Shown here: positions 52,957-62,000 of the stretch, in pieces | Position numbering within the stretch: position 1 is the stretch's first letter | Layout: each line of letters starts with the position of its first letter | Assembly (NCBI GenBank): GCA_031316255.1 | Contig: JALDQW010000001.1 | Location: forward strand, 372,001 to 436,000 | Reading direction: 5' to 3' | From: Nitrosomonas sp. | GTDB taxonomy: Bacteria > Pseudomonadota > Gammaproteobacteria > Burkholderiales > Nitrosomonadaceae | DNA: 64,000 nt | Notes under the pieces: model-generated | Seen by the model: only the letters and a program-made list of their open reading frames with translations | Told to the model about the DNA's origin: nothing | Database searches by the model: none | Translations under genes and position numbers: made by a program

Positions 52957-54783
52957 ATGAGTATTCTCATTGATGCAATACGAATTGCGGGATTTAGAGG
53001 CATTAAGAATCTTGAAGTTTCATTACCAAGAATAACAGTACTAATTGGTACCAATAATTCTGGTAAAACTTCGTTAATAAAAGCTCTTCAGCTTGCTATT
53101 GGCGACTATGCAAGGTTTCTGTCTGAAGAAGACTTTTATATTGATACAAACGATCAAAGAGTAAATGAAATACTCGTTGATATTAGAATTGTTCCGGTTG
53201 AGGGTAATGGTAATAGAACACAGATTTTTAATGAAATGTGGGCAACTGAGTTTGGGGATAAAATCAAGGCTGAACCCAATGGAAACCAGTTTGTTGCCAT
53301 TCGCACTCGTTCAAAACAGAATTTAACAAAAGGAGGTTATGACACTCTTCGTTTTACCTTGGAAACATGGCCAGATAAGAGCAATTGGCAATCAGAAAAG
53401 GTTAAGGAATCAAAATTAGCCACTCGCTTAGTTAGTCTTCCTTTCATATCAATTGAAGCACAAAGAGATATCCATCAAGAATTAAAGGAAAAATCCTCGT
53501 TCGTGGGCAAAGTCCTTTCGAGTGTTGAATACGATTCCGCTGACATTGTTGTTATTGAAAAACTTATCAAAGACGTCAATGATGAGGCTGTCAGCAAAAG
53601 CAACGAACTTAAGAGCCTCAAGGCACATTTGGAAAATCTGAATCAATCATTTAGTCATTCAGGTAATGCCGAAGTAACGCCATTTCCCAAAAAAATTAGA
53701 GACCTATCAAAGCACTTCTCCATTCACTTTGGTGAAAATCCAGCCAATTCATTTTCAATGGAATACCATGGGATGGGTACTAGGAGTTGGGCATCAATGC
53801 TAGCCGTAAAATCATTTGTTGATTTGACGGAAGCAAAACATCTTGAAGAATCAGAGCCTTTTTTCCCAATTCTTGCGGCTGAAGAGCCAGAAGCGCATCT
53901 TCACCCCAATGCTCAAAAAACACTATATCGCCAGCTTTCGGAATCTAAAGGCCAATTAATTGTTAGCACACACTCCCCATATCTGGCTGCAATGGCAAAA
54001 CCGACAGAGTTACGATCACTCAAAAGATATAAGGATAATGTTGCATCAGTACAATTATCTTCTGAGCTAGATCCGGAGGATTTACGTCGTTTGCAGAGAG
54101 AGGTTATTCATTCCAGAGGGGAAATTTTATTCACCAAGGCGTTGGTGTTATGTGAAGGAGAAACCGAAGAACAAGCACTACCAATGTTGTTTCACCACTA
54201 TTTCAAAAATGAATCATTCCAGCTTGATGTGAATTTTGTTGGCGTTGGTGGGTCTGGTAAGAAATATCGTCCTTTCTTGTCCTTCTCTAAAGACTTATTG
54301 GTTCCGGCATTTATTTTCAGCGATGGCGAAGATAGTACAATTAAAGACCTAAAAAAGCATTATACAGATGTGTTTGGTCAGACTGACATCATGACTTGCC
54401 CAAATATCACGATTCTTGATAATACTGACTTTGAAGGTTATTTGATATCATCAGGTTATAGGAATATCGTAGAAGAAGCAATTAAAGAAGTGGATGGAAA
54501 TGAAGCAATAACCAACTGGATTAAAAAGCGGCATGGGACTTCACAAGGCAGAATAAAAACTGATAGCCCTACTTGTTCGACATGCAATCAGCCTATCTAC
54601 TCCGATGACCTTCGCGATTACAACTCAGCAGATGGATATGACAAGGCTCTTACTGACATTCTTGATTCAAAAAAACCTAAATTCGCCCCTGTCATAGCAT
54701 TAAAATTATGCGAATTAGAGTTAGATAAAATTCCACCCAAGATCATAGAATTATTTGAAAATATTAGGAAAGGAGCGTTTTAA
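52957..54783 (+). CDS. gajA: OLD-family nuclease, Gabija GajA-like
   Basis: A 608-residue protein: N-terminal ABC-type ATPase with Walker A 'ITVLIGTNNSGKTSLIKAL' at residues 31-38 and 'FFPILAAEEPEAHLHPNAQKTLY' near 305, then a TOPRIM nuclease with 'ALVLCEGETEEQALPML' near 400 and 'AFIFSDGEDSTIK' near 452. Followed directly by a UvrD-type helicase, it fits class 2 OLD proteins, that is GajA of Gabija. GajA nicks phage DNA when nucleotides fall. The ATG at 52957 has a weak 'gagcgagg' site before it; a TTG/other start 15 bases upstream is less likely. More AT-rich than mod/res, so probably a separate acquisition. Confidence 0.85.
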   Translation: MSILIDAIRIAGFRGIKNLEVSLPRITVLIGTNNSGKTSLIKALQLAIGDYARFLSEEDFYIDTNDQRVNEILVDIRIVPVEGNGNRTQIFNEMWATEFGDKIKAEPNGNQFVAIRTRSKQNLTKGGYDTLRFTLETWPDKSNWQSEKVKESKLATRLVSLPFISIEAQRDIHQELKEKSSFVGKVLSSVEYDSADIVVIEKLIKDVNDEAVSKSNELKSLKAHLENLNQSFSHSGNAEVTPFPKKIRDLSKHFSIHFGENPANSFSMEYHGMGTRSWASMLAVKSFVDLTEAKHLEESEPFFPILAAEEPEAHLHPNAQKTLYRQLSESKGQLIVSTHSPYLAAMAKPTELRSLKRYKDNVASVQLSSELDPEDLRRLQREVIHSRGEILFTKALVLCEGETEEQALPMLFHHYFKNESFQLDVNFVGVGGSGKKYRPFLSFSKDLLVPAFIFSDGEDSTIKDLKKHYTDVFGQTDIMTCPNITILDNTDFEGYLISSGYRNIVEEAIKEVDGNEAITNWIKKRHGTSQGRIKTDSPTCSTCNQPIYSDDLRDYNSADGYDKALTDILDSKKPKFAPVIALKLCELELDKIPPKIIELFENIRKGAF

Positions 54784-56678
54784 TGACTCATCTTTCCGAT
54801 GCGCAATCGAATATTGTTAAAGCTCCAATTGGTCAAGCAATGCAGGTACTAGCCTCAGCAGGGTCTGGTAAAACTCGAGTCTTAACCGAACGGGTGCGGC
54901 ATGTATTGGAGAATACCCGTAAAGACGGCGTTATTGCTCTTACTTTTACAAACAAAGCTGCTGAAGAAATGCAGAATCGTTTGGAAGACCTTGATGAGAT
55001 TGAAGATCGTTGCTGGATAGCTACCATCCACGCGGTTGCCCAAAGAATTGTCGATCAATATGGGCATACTATTGGGTTGCCGTCAGAATTGCATATTTAT
55101 GAGCGGGATCAAGACAGGAAAGCTGTTTTTCTCCAGTCGTTACGCGATCAAGAAATTGATATTGATACCTTCTTGAACGTTAGCGACGAGCGAACAAGAA
55201 GAGATCGTGAGAGAATCATTCAAAACTATCTCGATCAGTTTTCGATAGCGAAGCGTGAACTATTGACAGAAGCTGAAATCCGCGAGAAATACGAAAGTGA
55301 CGAATCATTCTGGCGTATTTTCCAAGAATATCAATCTGCCCTCATTCAAAGCGGCGGTTTAGATTTTGATGACATATTAGTTTATGCGCACCGAATTCTT
55401 CTTGAACAGTCTTGGTGTGGGCAAATTTATCGCTCTAAATACAAGCATATATGTGTGGATGAGGCTCAAGACCTTAATAAAGCTCAATACGAATTTATCA
55501 AGGCGCTTTGTAGCGACCAAATCAAAAGTGTAATGATGGTGGGTGATCCCGACCAGATGATTTATGGGTTCAATGGATCATCTCATGAATATCTATGCGA
55601 AAGGTTTGTCGAGGATTTTTCTCCAGCAAAATATGTTCTAAAAGAAAATTATCGTAGCTCAAAAGCAGTAATCTCTCTCGCAAATAAGTTGAAACCAGAC
55701 TCTCAGGTTGCATCAGATTTCGTTCTGGATGGAAGAAAGGAAATCCTTGTATTCCAGAACGAGGAGACGGAATCCCAATGGATATGCGACAAAATCGAAG
55801 AGCTTATGCAGCAAAAATACGATGATGAAATCGAGGGTGAGATTTCCTTAGGGAATATGGTTGTTATCGCTCGCAATCGTTTTGTATTCCAGTCACTTGA
55901 AAAGCATCTTCATGAAAAGCAAATTCCCTTTTTCCTAAAAAAGGGAGAACGTCAAACTGAGCCATCATCAATTTTTGGTAAGGTGCTTGATTTGGCAATT
56001 CGTATTCGACTTAACCCTAAGGACTGGGTCGATGGTAAAAAGCTTTGTGCAGTTTTGAAAATACAGACTCCCACATCATGGGGAAGCGCTGAAATCTTGA
56101 GAGAATTTGCTAAAGCGGCTCGGTCATCAGATATTCCATTCTCAGAAATTCAGGCAAAGCTTTTAGAAGCAATACAGGATATTGATCTGGATCAGCCCAA
56201 CATCCCAAAATTTTATCAGACTTTTAAAAAGTTAATTGAAGAACTAATTGTTGAACCATCACTTAAGGAAGATGGGGAGCTCGAGCGTTCTCTCCAAGAA
56301 CTGCAAGATTTCAGAAAGAGCTGGACTATATTCAAGCGCAAAGGACTGGGAGATTCTTTATCTGCGTTCCGTAACGCTATAGCATTAGGTCAGCTTGTCG
56401 ATGACTATAATCCTGTCGGGCTTACTTTAAGTACTGTTCACACCATGAAGGGCTTGGAGAAGGATATTGTTTTTATTATGGGTATGTGTGAGGGTGTTTT
56501 TCCTGATTACCGGGCCACTACCCTTAAAGAAATAAATGAAGAGAGAAATAATGCTTTTGTTGCGGTTACAAGGGCAAAACGTTGGATTTATATTACCTAT
56601 CCTCAGCTTAGAATAATGCCTTGGGGTAGCGCCAAACCACAACGACCTTCTCGTTTCCTTCAAGAGCTACAAACTTAG
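54783..56678 (+). CDS. gajB: UvrD-type helicase, Gabija GajB-like
   Basis: A 631-residue superfamily 1 helicase with motifs 'QVLASAGSGKTRVLTERVRHVL', 'IALTFTNKAAEEM', 'HICVDEAQDLNKAQYEFI', 'MVGDPDQMIYGFNGSS', 'LKENYRSSKAVI', 'LSTVHTMKGLEKDIVFIMGMCEGVFP' and 'NAFVAVTRAKRWIYITYP'. Its ATG overlaps the stop of the OLD gene by one base (TAATG), tying the two together. In Gabija the helicase partners with GajA; this copy is longer than the type GajB (about 500 residues), closer to a full UvrD. Confidence 0.87.
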   Translation: MTHLSDAQSNIVKAPIGQAMQVLASAGSGKTRVLTERVRHVLENTRKDGVIALTFTNKAAEEMQNRLEDLDEIEDRCWIATIHAVAQRIVDQYGHTIGLPSELHIYERDQDRKAVFLQSLRDQEIDIDTFLNVSDERTRRDRERIIQNYLDQFSIAKRELLTEAEIREKYESDESFWRIFQEYQSALIQSGGLDFDDILVYAHRILLEQSWCGQIYRSKYKHICVDEAQDLNKAQYEFIKALCSDQIKSVMMVGDPDQMIYGFNGSSHEYLCERFVEDFSPAKYVLKENYRSSKAVISLANKLKPDSQVASDFVLDGRKEILVFQNEETESQWICDKIEELMQQKYDDEIEGEISLGNMVVIARNRFVFQSLEKHLHEKQIPFFLKKGERQTEPSSIFGKVLDLAIRIRLNPKDWVDGKKLCAVLKIQTPTSWGSAEILREFAKAARSSDIPFSEIQAKLLEAIQDIDLDQPNIPKFYQTFKKLIEELIVEPSLKEDGELERSLQELQDFRKSWTIFKRKGLGDSLSAFRNAIALGQLVDDYNPVGLTLSTVHTMKGLEKDIVFIMGMCEGVFPDYRATTLKEINEERNNAFVAVTRAKRWIYITYPQLRIMPWGSAKPQRPSRFLQELQT

Positions 56679-56714
56679 GAGCTTTATTTCAGATTCAAAA
56701 TATTGTTTCTTTTT

Positions 56715-56900
56715 TTAGGTCTTGAAATTCGGCATACCGTGGCTTTTCTTATTATTAACAATGGCGGAACATTATATGATGTCCAAGCTACCCTAGCCCA
56801 TGCTAATGCTCGAATGTCAGAACGGTACGAACTGAATCGCTTCTTTTTTACGGTTACCCCAGATAACCCAGGTTACATTTCCACTGCGCAACCGTACCGG
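56715..56900 (+). pseudogene. Tyrosine integrase C-terminal fragment
   Basis: The frame reads 'FLGLEIRHTVAFLIINNGGTLYDVQATLAHANARMSERYEL', the box II end of a tyrosine recombinase (catalytic His, then the His/Tyr pair), before degenerating. The rest of the gene is missing. It sits just beyond the defence island and may be a scar from its arrival. Confidence 0.7.
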
Positions 56901-56988
56901 CAAACGTGCTTGCGGATTTGGGAAGTAAATCTTGACAGCATGGTTTTCAATGCCACCGCACATTGGATTTATCCTGCTTTATCTTTTT

Positions 56989-58161
56989 TTACCGGCCACG
57001 TACACGACGGTTTTTTTGTATGGTCATGTTTGGTTTACTTGTTTTGCTTTTGAGATCATGCAGACTGTCATCTTCCGTAATCAAAGCTCTGGATTTTCTG
57101 TACAGTGCACTGATTTCATCGCTGATACCTGTTGCAATAACGATTGTTTCCCTGAGGGAACGGTAATCGCCGTTATTATTGATGTCGATACCGATAACAT
57201 CACGTAAAACCCCAATTTCACAAGCTTTCAACAATACCGGATGATTGAAATGTTTGTCAGAGGTGATTATAAAAACCGAGCTCACACCGGAATTGCGTGT
57301 AAATTTCTGCAGTCTTGCCAATAACATTTTTGGTGATTTCTCCAGAATCGATACCGGCAACTCGCTGATCGACTGAACGGCACCGGTAGCATTGGTGCCA
57401 ATCAGGCTGAAGTATTGATCCTTGTGTTTAAACGCCATGCCGATTCTTGCCAGATCATCCGGCGTAGCGATGTTTTCCAACAGGCAGTCGTGCTGCTTGT
57501 AAGCAGTATCCTGGTAACCACCGGCCTGGATGCCCATCCAGTTGAAGAAGCTGACTTCAAGTTTCCGGTTGATCACGCTGTACTGGTTGGTGTTGATAAT
57601 GACATGACCTTTAAATCCCGGTACCAGGGATGCCAGTTGTGCGGTAAATTGTTCATCATGCCAGGATGCGGTGGCATTCCCAGAGGGGTGATTATGCAGC
57701 AGCCAGTAGCCATCGGCCTGTACTTTAAATCGAGTATTGTTCACCCAGTTGCCCAGATGATGTTCAGTGCCATTAATCTTGTCCAGATAAACCGATGAAG
57801 GTAATCGTGAGCTGATGGCGGTATGATGAATGACACGGTTTCGTCGCGTATAAAATATACGCAGAGTTTCAAAGCGTGGATCGCGAAGAATCTGCGCCAT
57901 CACGGCAAGTTCATGAGCGGATTTGATTTGCCGGTTTAAGAGCGTGGTTCCGCCCTGTTCTTTAAAGTCTTTCGGGAAATTACAACCCAGTATGGCGCCA
58001 CCTGCCCATCGAGCTTGAGATTCGAGCAGTTCGATGTAAGCGTTTCTACCGATTTCTTTTTGTGCTTCGCTGGTATCGGGACGAGTTTCAATGTTGTCAT
58101 AGAGATCACCTGTATTGGGTCTGGATGAATTTACAGGAATGGCTTGTTGATTAGCACGCAT
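56989..58161 (-). CDS. RadC-type JAMM-domain protein
   Basis: The 390-residue protein has a JAB/MPN domain with a perfect JAMM motif: 'WLLHNHPSGNATASWHDEQF' (HxHx7Sx2D, near residues 154-167), the signature of zinc deubiquitinase-like isopeptidases and RadC. An N-terminal region of about 100 residues and a C-terminal region of about 150 residues are unknown. Such proteins are common in conjugative elements but their reaction is not established. It lies 20 bases after the ArdC-primase gene and is probably translated from the same transcript. Confidence 0.82.
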   Translation of the reverse strand: MRANQQAIPVNSSRPNTGDLYDNIETRPDTSEAQKEIGRNAYIELLESQARWAGGAILGCNFPKDFKEQGGTTLLNRQIKSAHELAVMAQILRDPRFETLRIFYTRRNRVIHHTAISSRLPSSVYLDKINGTEHHLGNWVNNTRFKVQADGYWLLHNHPSGNATASWHDEQFTAQLASLVPGFKGHVIINTNQYSVINRKLEVSFFNWMGIQAGGYQDTAYKQHDCLLENIATPDDLARIGMAFKHKDQYFSLIGTNATGAVQSISELPVSILEKSPKMLLARLQKFTRNSGVSSVFIITSDKHFNHPVLLKACEIGVLRDVIGIDINNNGDYRSLRETIVIATGISDEISALYRKSRALITEDDSLHDLKSKTSKPNMTIQKNRRVRGR

Positions 58162-58181
58162 GATTAATCCTCCTGTCAGTA

Positions 58182-61100
58182 TTAAACCAATGCCCGTTTT
58201 TGTGATTTTGCTTTTGTTTCGGTCTGTTGCTGGCTTTGGGTTTTGACGTGTTGAGATTGGGGTTGGTGTTTTTGAATCGCATGCTTCTGAATTGTATTAA
58301 GCTGAATTGCTTTCTCGATTGCTGCACCTACCTGGCGCTTGACAGCTTGCATGCCCAATGCGCTTTTTTTAGCCAGATCGTTAAAATCGCTGAGTTTCTG
58401 CGATGTTTGTTCGTTGAGTGCAAAGACCGGAAACACCACAACACCGTTAACTGATTGTGCAGCTTCCTGGGCTTTTTCCCTGCCGGTATTTTTGCCGTTG
58501 AGGGCGGCCAGGTGTTGATCGTCATCACCGGCAATAACAATGGGTTTGCCTGGATACTTGTCATGTAACTGTTGTGCAACCGGTATGAGATTGCCTGAAT
58601 CGAATGCCGCCACAACAGGACAATTCATGGCCTGCGATACGGTATCGGCAGTGGAATAACCTTCAGCGATGATGATGGCTTTGGCGTTATCCAGCGCTTT
58701 TAATACCGCAGATCCTTCGCTGTTACAACCCACTACATGGAAGTGGCCTTCCTTCTGACTGCCTGCTACAAACAGCTTGGTGCCGTTCGGTTGAATCGTC
58801 TGTGCACTCCAGATGTTTCCATTCACATCATAAATCGGCAGCAACAGATTACCCGCGACAAAGACAAGACTGTCGGGATGGTCATCACGCACCGTTTTGA
58901 CATCCTGCCGATCCTGGCAGATTTTGATGATGGAATTTTGTGGTAGACCATCCGGTGTTTGCGGCACGACTTTTAATCCATTTGGCCTTGCGTTTTTATC
59001 CTGCAGGTAAGGATGATCAGCATTGGCAGGCAAAGCAATGGCCAGTAATTCTTTGACGGCTTGTGCAACCTTGATATGCTGCGCATGCTGCTCGGCTTTA
59101 CGTTCCTGTTGTTTGATCGCAACCTGTGCAGCATAGGCTGCCTTTTGCGCTTCGGTTAATGAATACCCTTTTGCCTTCCAGCGTATCTCGGCTTTGGTGC
59201 GGTGATTATTAAAATATCCGGCAGGATGACCATCCATATGCACCACATAAAATCCGGATTTTTCACCGGGTCGATCACCGTCAACTTTTATACGGTGTGA
59301 CAGCCCATCCATCACGGGATGATTACCGTCCACAATACACCCATTATCGCGAAGCACAGAAGCAAACTCAGCTTGCGCATCGATGGCAGGGTTTTGCTGC
59401 ACTGGAACATTTTCCGGTATCCAGCGCTGTAATGCGCGGATATCTGCATTTTCACCCACATACCATGCTTTGGCTGCTTTATCCCAACGCGCACCGGCGG
59501 CTTTGGCCCGGTCTTTTTCACTGTACGGCACAGCCAGGTATTGGCGTAATTGATTTACACTTTCTTTAACAGCATGTTGGATTTGATTTTTTTGAATCGA
59601 CTCATCCGTATTTTGTTGAACGGCATTGGTTGGATCGGTTTCCATAGACTGCCTCCTTCTGTTAAAGCCTGCATCATTTTGCATTGCCAGTGCTTCAGCA
59701 TGTTTACGTTGCTCTTTGGCTGCGTCAATTTCTTCCTCGGTGCTGTTCGAATTGTTACGAATCCGCAATTCATCAATGCGGGCAAGTTTTACGCCCTTTT
59801 CATATTCGTTGCGCTCGGACATGGCATCGATCAGTGCGAGCTTTTCCACTGTATTGATGGCAAGTTGTTCCACATCGAAATCCGCCATCCAGGCCCAGGT
59901 CTGATCGTTATGCTGCGCATAAACACCCCAGAATTCAGGATCGATACCCAAATCTTTTGCAGGTATCACATGACTGGTGCCAACACCATCTTCATTCTTA
60001 TTCTCTTTCAAAACGTTACCTTGAACCTGTACACGCCCGTTCCAGTCGGCGGGGATGGACAATCCCAGTTTGTCCTGTGACGTTTCCTCAAACTCGAGAT
60101 TATCGATGCTTAAGTTTCTGCAGAATTTCAGTGCGTCGGCGACCAGATAAAGGGCGTTTTGCTCTTGTCTCGGCAGGTGCCTGATCAGTTTTTGTAACTG
60201 CCGATTGTTTTGCTGTGCTATTGTTGCAAGATCGGGTGCGAGATTGGCGGTATACGTTGCGATGTTTTGTCTGATTTCATCCATTTTGATGGCCTCCTGA
60301 CTTTGTAATTCCTGCTGCCGTGCAAATGCCAGCACATAGTCCTGGATTTTTTCTGCATCGGCTGCAGCGCGGAATATTTCTGTGGGATCTTCTTCCAAAG
60401 CTTTAATCCATGATGCGACATACGCGGCATGCTGACCGGGATCGTGTCCGATACCCAGTTCATGGCCGAGCAGCATGCTGGCAATCTCGGCACGCAGCTC
60501 TTCGCGTGCATAGCCTTCACTGCCGAAGGGGTGCGCTAGATCGCGGTTCAAACGTAATTCATGGCCCGTCCAGTGGCCGAGTTCATGCAAGGCGGTAGCG
60601 TAATAGCGATCCGGTGTTTCAAACTGGTGTTTGTGCGGCAGGTGTATCCGGTCGGTTACTGACCGGTAAAAGGCCCGGTCATATTCGCCGTGTTCAATTG
60701 CTGCGCTGGATGCCTGCAATATCAGTTCTGCACGCTCAATTGGATCCCAACTCGGTGGTTCGATGACCAACTCCGGCAGATTGTCGATCTGTTCGGCATT
60801 GAATACTGAGGCATAAAACACACGCGGACGTTCAAGCTTGACGGTTTCCTTGACGGGCTTGCTTTCACTGTTAAGTATCGTTTTGCCGTTATCGTCTTTT
60901 TTGATACGCTCATCGGTAAACTTCCAATATTGAATCCAGGTGCTCTTTTCACCTTTACGCACCTGAGCACCTAAACTAGCAGCTTGCTTGTACGTCAACC
61001 AGCGTGGATCGGCATAAGCCTGGCTCATCAAATACAAGGCATTGATGCCCCGGTAACGTTTTTGGGTGGTTGGATTATGCGGAAACGATAACAGCGGATC

Positions 61101-61202
61101 GCCCGGCTGCCACGGTTTTTGCCATGGGGCTGCGCCTTGTTTTAGTCGTGCGATCAGACTCTCGGCGACCTGCTCATGGTAGGCTTTTCTGGATTTGTCC
61201 AT
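58182..61202 (-). CDS. ArdC-zincin-primase fusion protein
   Basis: A 1006-residue protein from the ATG at 61202 (strong ribosome-binding site 'ggaggg'). Domains in order: ArdC-type ssDNA-binding domain ('KAYHEQVAESLIARLKQGAAPWQKPW', 'RGINALYLMSQAYADPRWLTYKQA'); zinc metallopeptidase-like 'ALHELGHWTGHELRLNRDLAHPFGSEGYAREELRAEIAS' near 204; a DUF5710-like segment ('LAVPYSEKDRAKAAGARWDKAAKAWYV') near 560; and TOPRIM ('AIIIAEGYSTADTVSQAM' near 840, 'IVIAGDDDQH' near 892). It likely protects and primes incoming single strands and counters host restriction. Occupies the place of RP4 traC primase. Confidence 0.87.
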   Translation of the reverse strand: MDKSRKAYHEQVAESLIARLKQGAAPWQKPWQPGDPLLSFPHNPTTQKRYRGINALYLMSQAYADPRWLTYKQAASLGAQVRKGEKSTWIQYWKFTDERIKKDDNGKTILNSESKPVKETVKLERPRVFYASVFNAEQIDNLPELVIEPPSWDPIERAELILQASSAAIEHGEYDRAFYRSVTDRIHLPHKHQFETPDRYYATALHELGHWTGHELRLNRDLAHPFGSEGYAREELRAEIASMLLGHELGIGHDPGQHAAYVASWIKALEEDPTEIFRAAADAEKIQDYVLAFARQQELQSQEAIKMDEIRQNIATYTANLAPDLATIAQQNNRQLQKLIRHLPRQEQNALYLVADALKFCRNLSIDNLEFEETSQDKLGLSIPADWNGRVQVQGNVLKENKNEDGVGTSHVIPAKDLGIDPEFWGVYAQHNDQTWAWMADFDVEQLAINTVEKLALIDAMSERNEYEKGVKLARIDELRIRNNSNSTEEEIDAAKEQRKHAEALAMQNDAGFNRRRQSMETDPTNAVQQNTDESIQKNQIQHAVKESVNQLRQYLAVPYSEKDRAKAAGARWDKAAKAWYVGENADIRALQRWIPENVPVQQNPAIDAQAEFASVLRDNGCIVDGNHPVMDGLSHRIKVDGDRPGEKSGFYVVHMDGHPAGYFNNHRTKAEIRWKAKGYSLTEAQKAAYAAQVAIKQQERKAEQHAQHIKVAQAVKELLAIALPANADHPYLQDKNARPNGLKVVPQTPDGLPQNSIIKICQDRQDVKTVRDDHPDSLVFVAGNLLLPIYDVNGNIWSAQTIQPNGTKLFVAGSQKEGHFHVVGCNSEGSAVLKALDNAKAIIIAEGYSTADTVSQAMNCPVVAAFDSGNLIPVAQQLHDKYPGKPIVIAGDDDQHLAALNGKNTGREKAQEAAQSVNGVVVFPVFALNEQTSQKLSDFNDLAKKSALGMQAVKRQVGAAIEKAIQLNTIQKHAIQKHQPQSQHVKTQSQQQTETKAKSQKRALV

Positions 61203-61203
61203 G

Positions 61204-61446
61204 TTATTGCCCTCCATCAGTAGATTCCGGTTGATCGATACTGCTATCCAGCGCTTCAAATTCACTCAAGGCATCTTCTTTGAATGCGCCAAGCAGTTCC
61301 GCTTCATCGGGATCGAATTCAGCCTGAAATCCCGGTGTTTGTGCATCAATCAGCTTTTGCGCTATCACCTGACGTTTCATTTTCCAGTCGCTCAGACTGG
61401 TATCAGCGATATCAGATTTCGTGTCATCATCTGCAGGATTATTCAT
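61204..61446 (-). CDS. Small acidic protein between traF and the primase gene
   Basis: An 80-residue, strongly acidic protein ('[57 protein letters not shown]'). No family known to me. It is locked between traF (5 bases away) and the primase fusion (adjacent), so it belongs to the transfer operon. Confidence 0.65.
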   Translation of the reverse strand: MNNPADDDTKSDIADTSLSDWKMKRQVIAQKLIDAQTPGFQAEFDPDEAELLGAFKEDALSEFEALDSSIDQPESTDGGQ

Positions 61447-61451
61447 GGCAA

Positions 61452-62000
61452 TTACTCCTCTTGAAGATTGAAGGTAAAAACGGGGCGTACAACATGCACA
61501 ATCTGTGCACGGTCGATGACGCCAAAGTAGCGTGCATCAAATGAATGAGGATTCATATCGGATAACAGCAGGTATTCGGATTCACCGAGTGCCGCATTGA
61601 AACGGTATTGCGGTAATGCGGCGCCATAGGCATCGGTGGATAACGGCGCGCTGTTCGGCAACCATTGACCATTAACCGTAATACCGGTCTCATCAATCAA
61701 AACCGCATCACCGGCAACGGCATGTACGTGTTTGAGCAATTGACTGTAACCGCCGGGACAATTACCCGGATTGATATAGCCTCTGATGACAGCCCAATCA
61801 AACACATCGCGTTGCGGTGGACAGAACGCAACGTATGCACCTTTTAAAACCGGTTCATCGACAATCCGGTACAAACCAACCGGCAGACTTGGTGTGGTGT
61901 TGATATAAAATCCGCCAAACCGCAAGACAATGCTCAGCACAAACATACCGATACTGAGTGTCAGCATGCTAATAGCCAGGACTTTGATTGGCTTTTTCAT
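61452..62000 (-). CDS. traF: Conjugative pilin maturation protease TraF
   Basis: A 182-residue S26 signal-peptidase-like protein with membrane anchor ('[24 protein letters not shown]'), Ser38 in '[10 protein letters not shown]', Lys90 in '[11 protein letters not shown]' and Asp155 in '[11 protein letters not shown]'. This Ser/Lys/Asp layout matches RP4 TraF almost residue for residue. TraF trims and cyclises the TrbC pilin. It overlaps traG by 4 bases. Confidence 0.92.
   Translation of the reverse strand: MKKPIKVLAISMLTLSIGMFVLSIVLRFGGFYINTTPSLPVGLYRIVDEPVLKGAYVAFCPPQRDVFDWAVIRGYINPGNCPGGYSQLLKHVHAVAGDAVLIDETGITVNGQWLPNSAPLSTDAYGAALPQYRFNAALGESEYLLLSDMNPHSFDARYFGVIDRAQIVHVVRPVFTFNLQEE

Noticed and set aside
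54783..56678. RecB/AddA-type repair subunit
   Set aside because: No nuclease domain at the C-terminus and direct coupling to an OLD-family gene; a Gabija-like helicase fits better.
59550..60080. 176-residue frame opposite the primase fusion gene
   Set aside because: Antisense to conserved coding sequence and without domain features.
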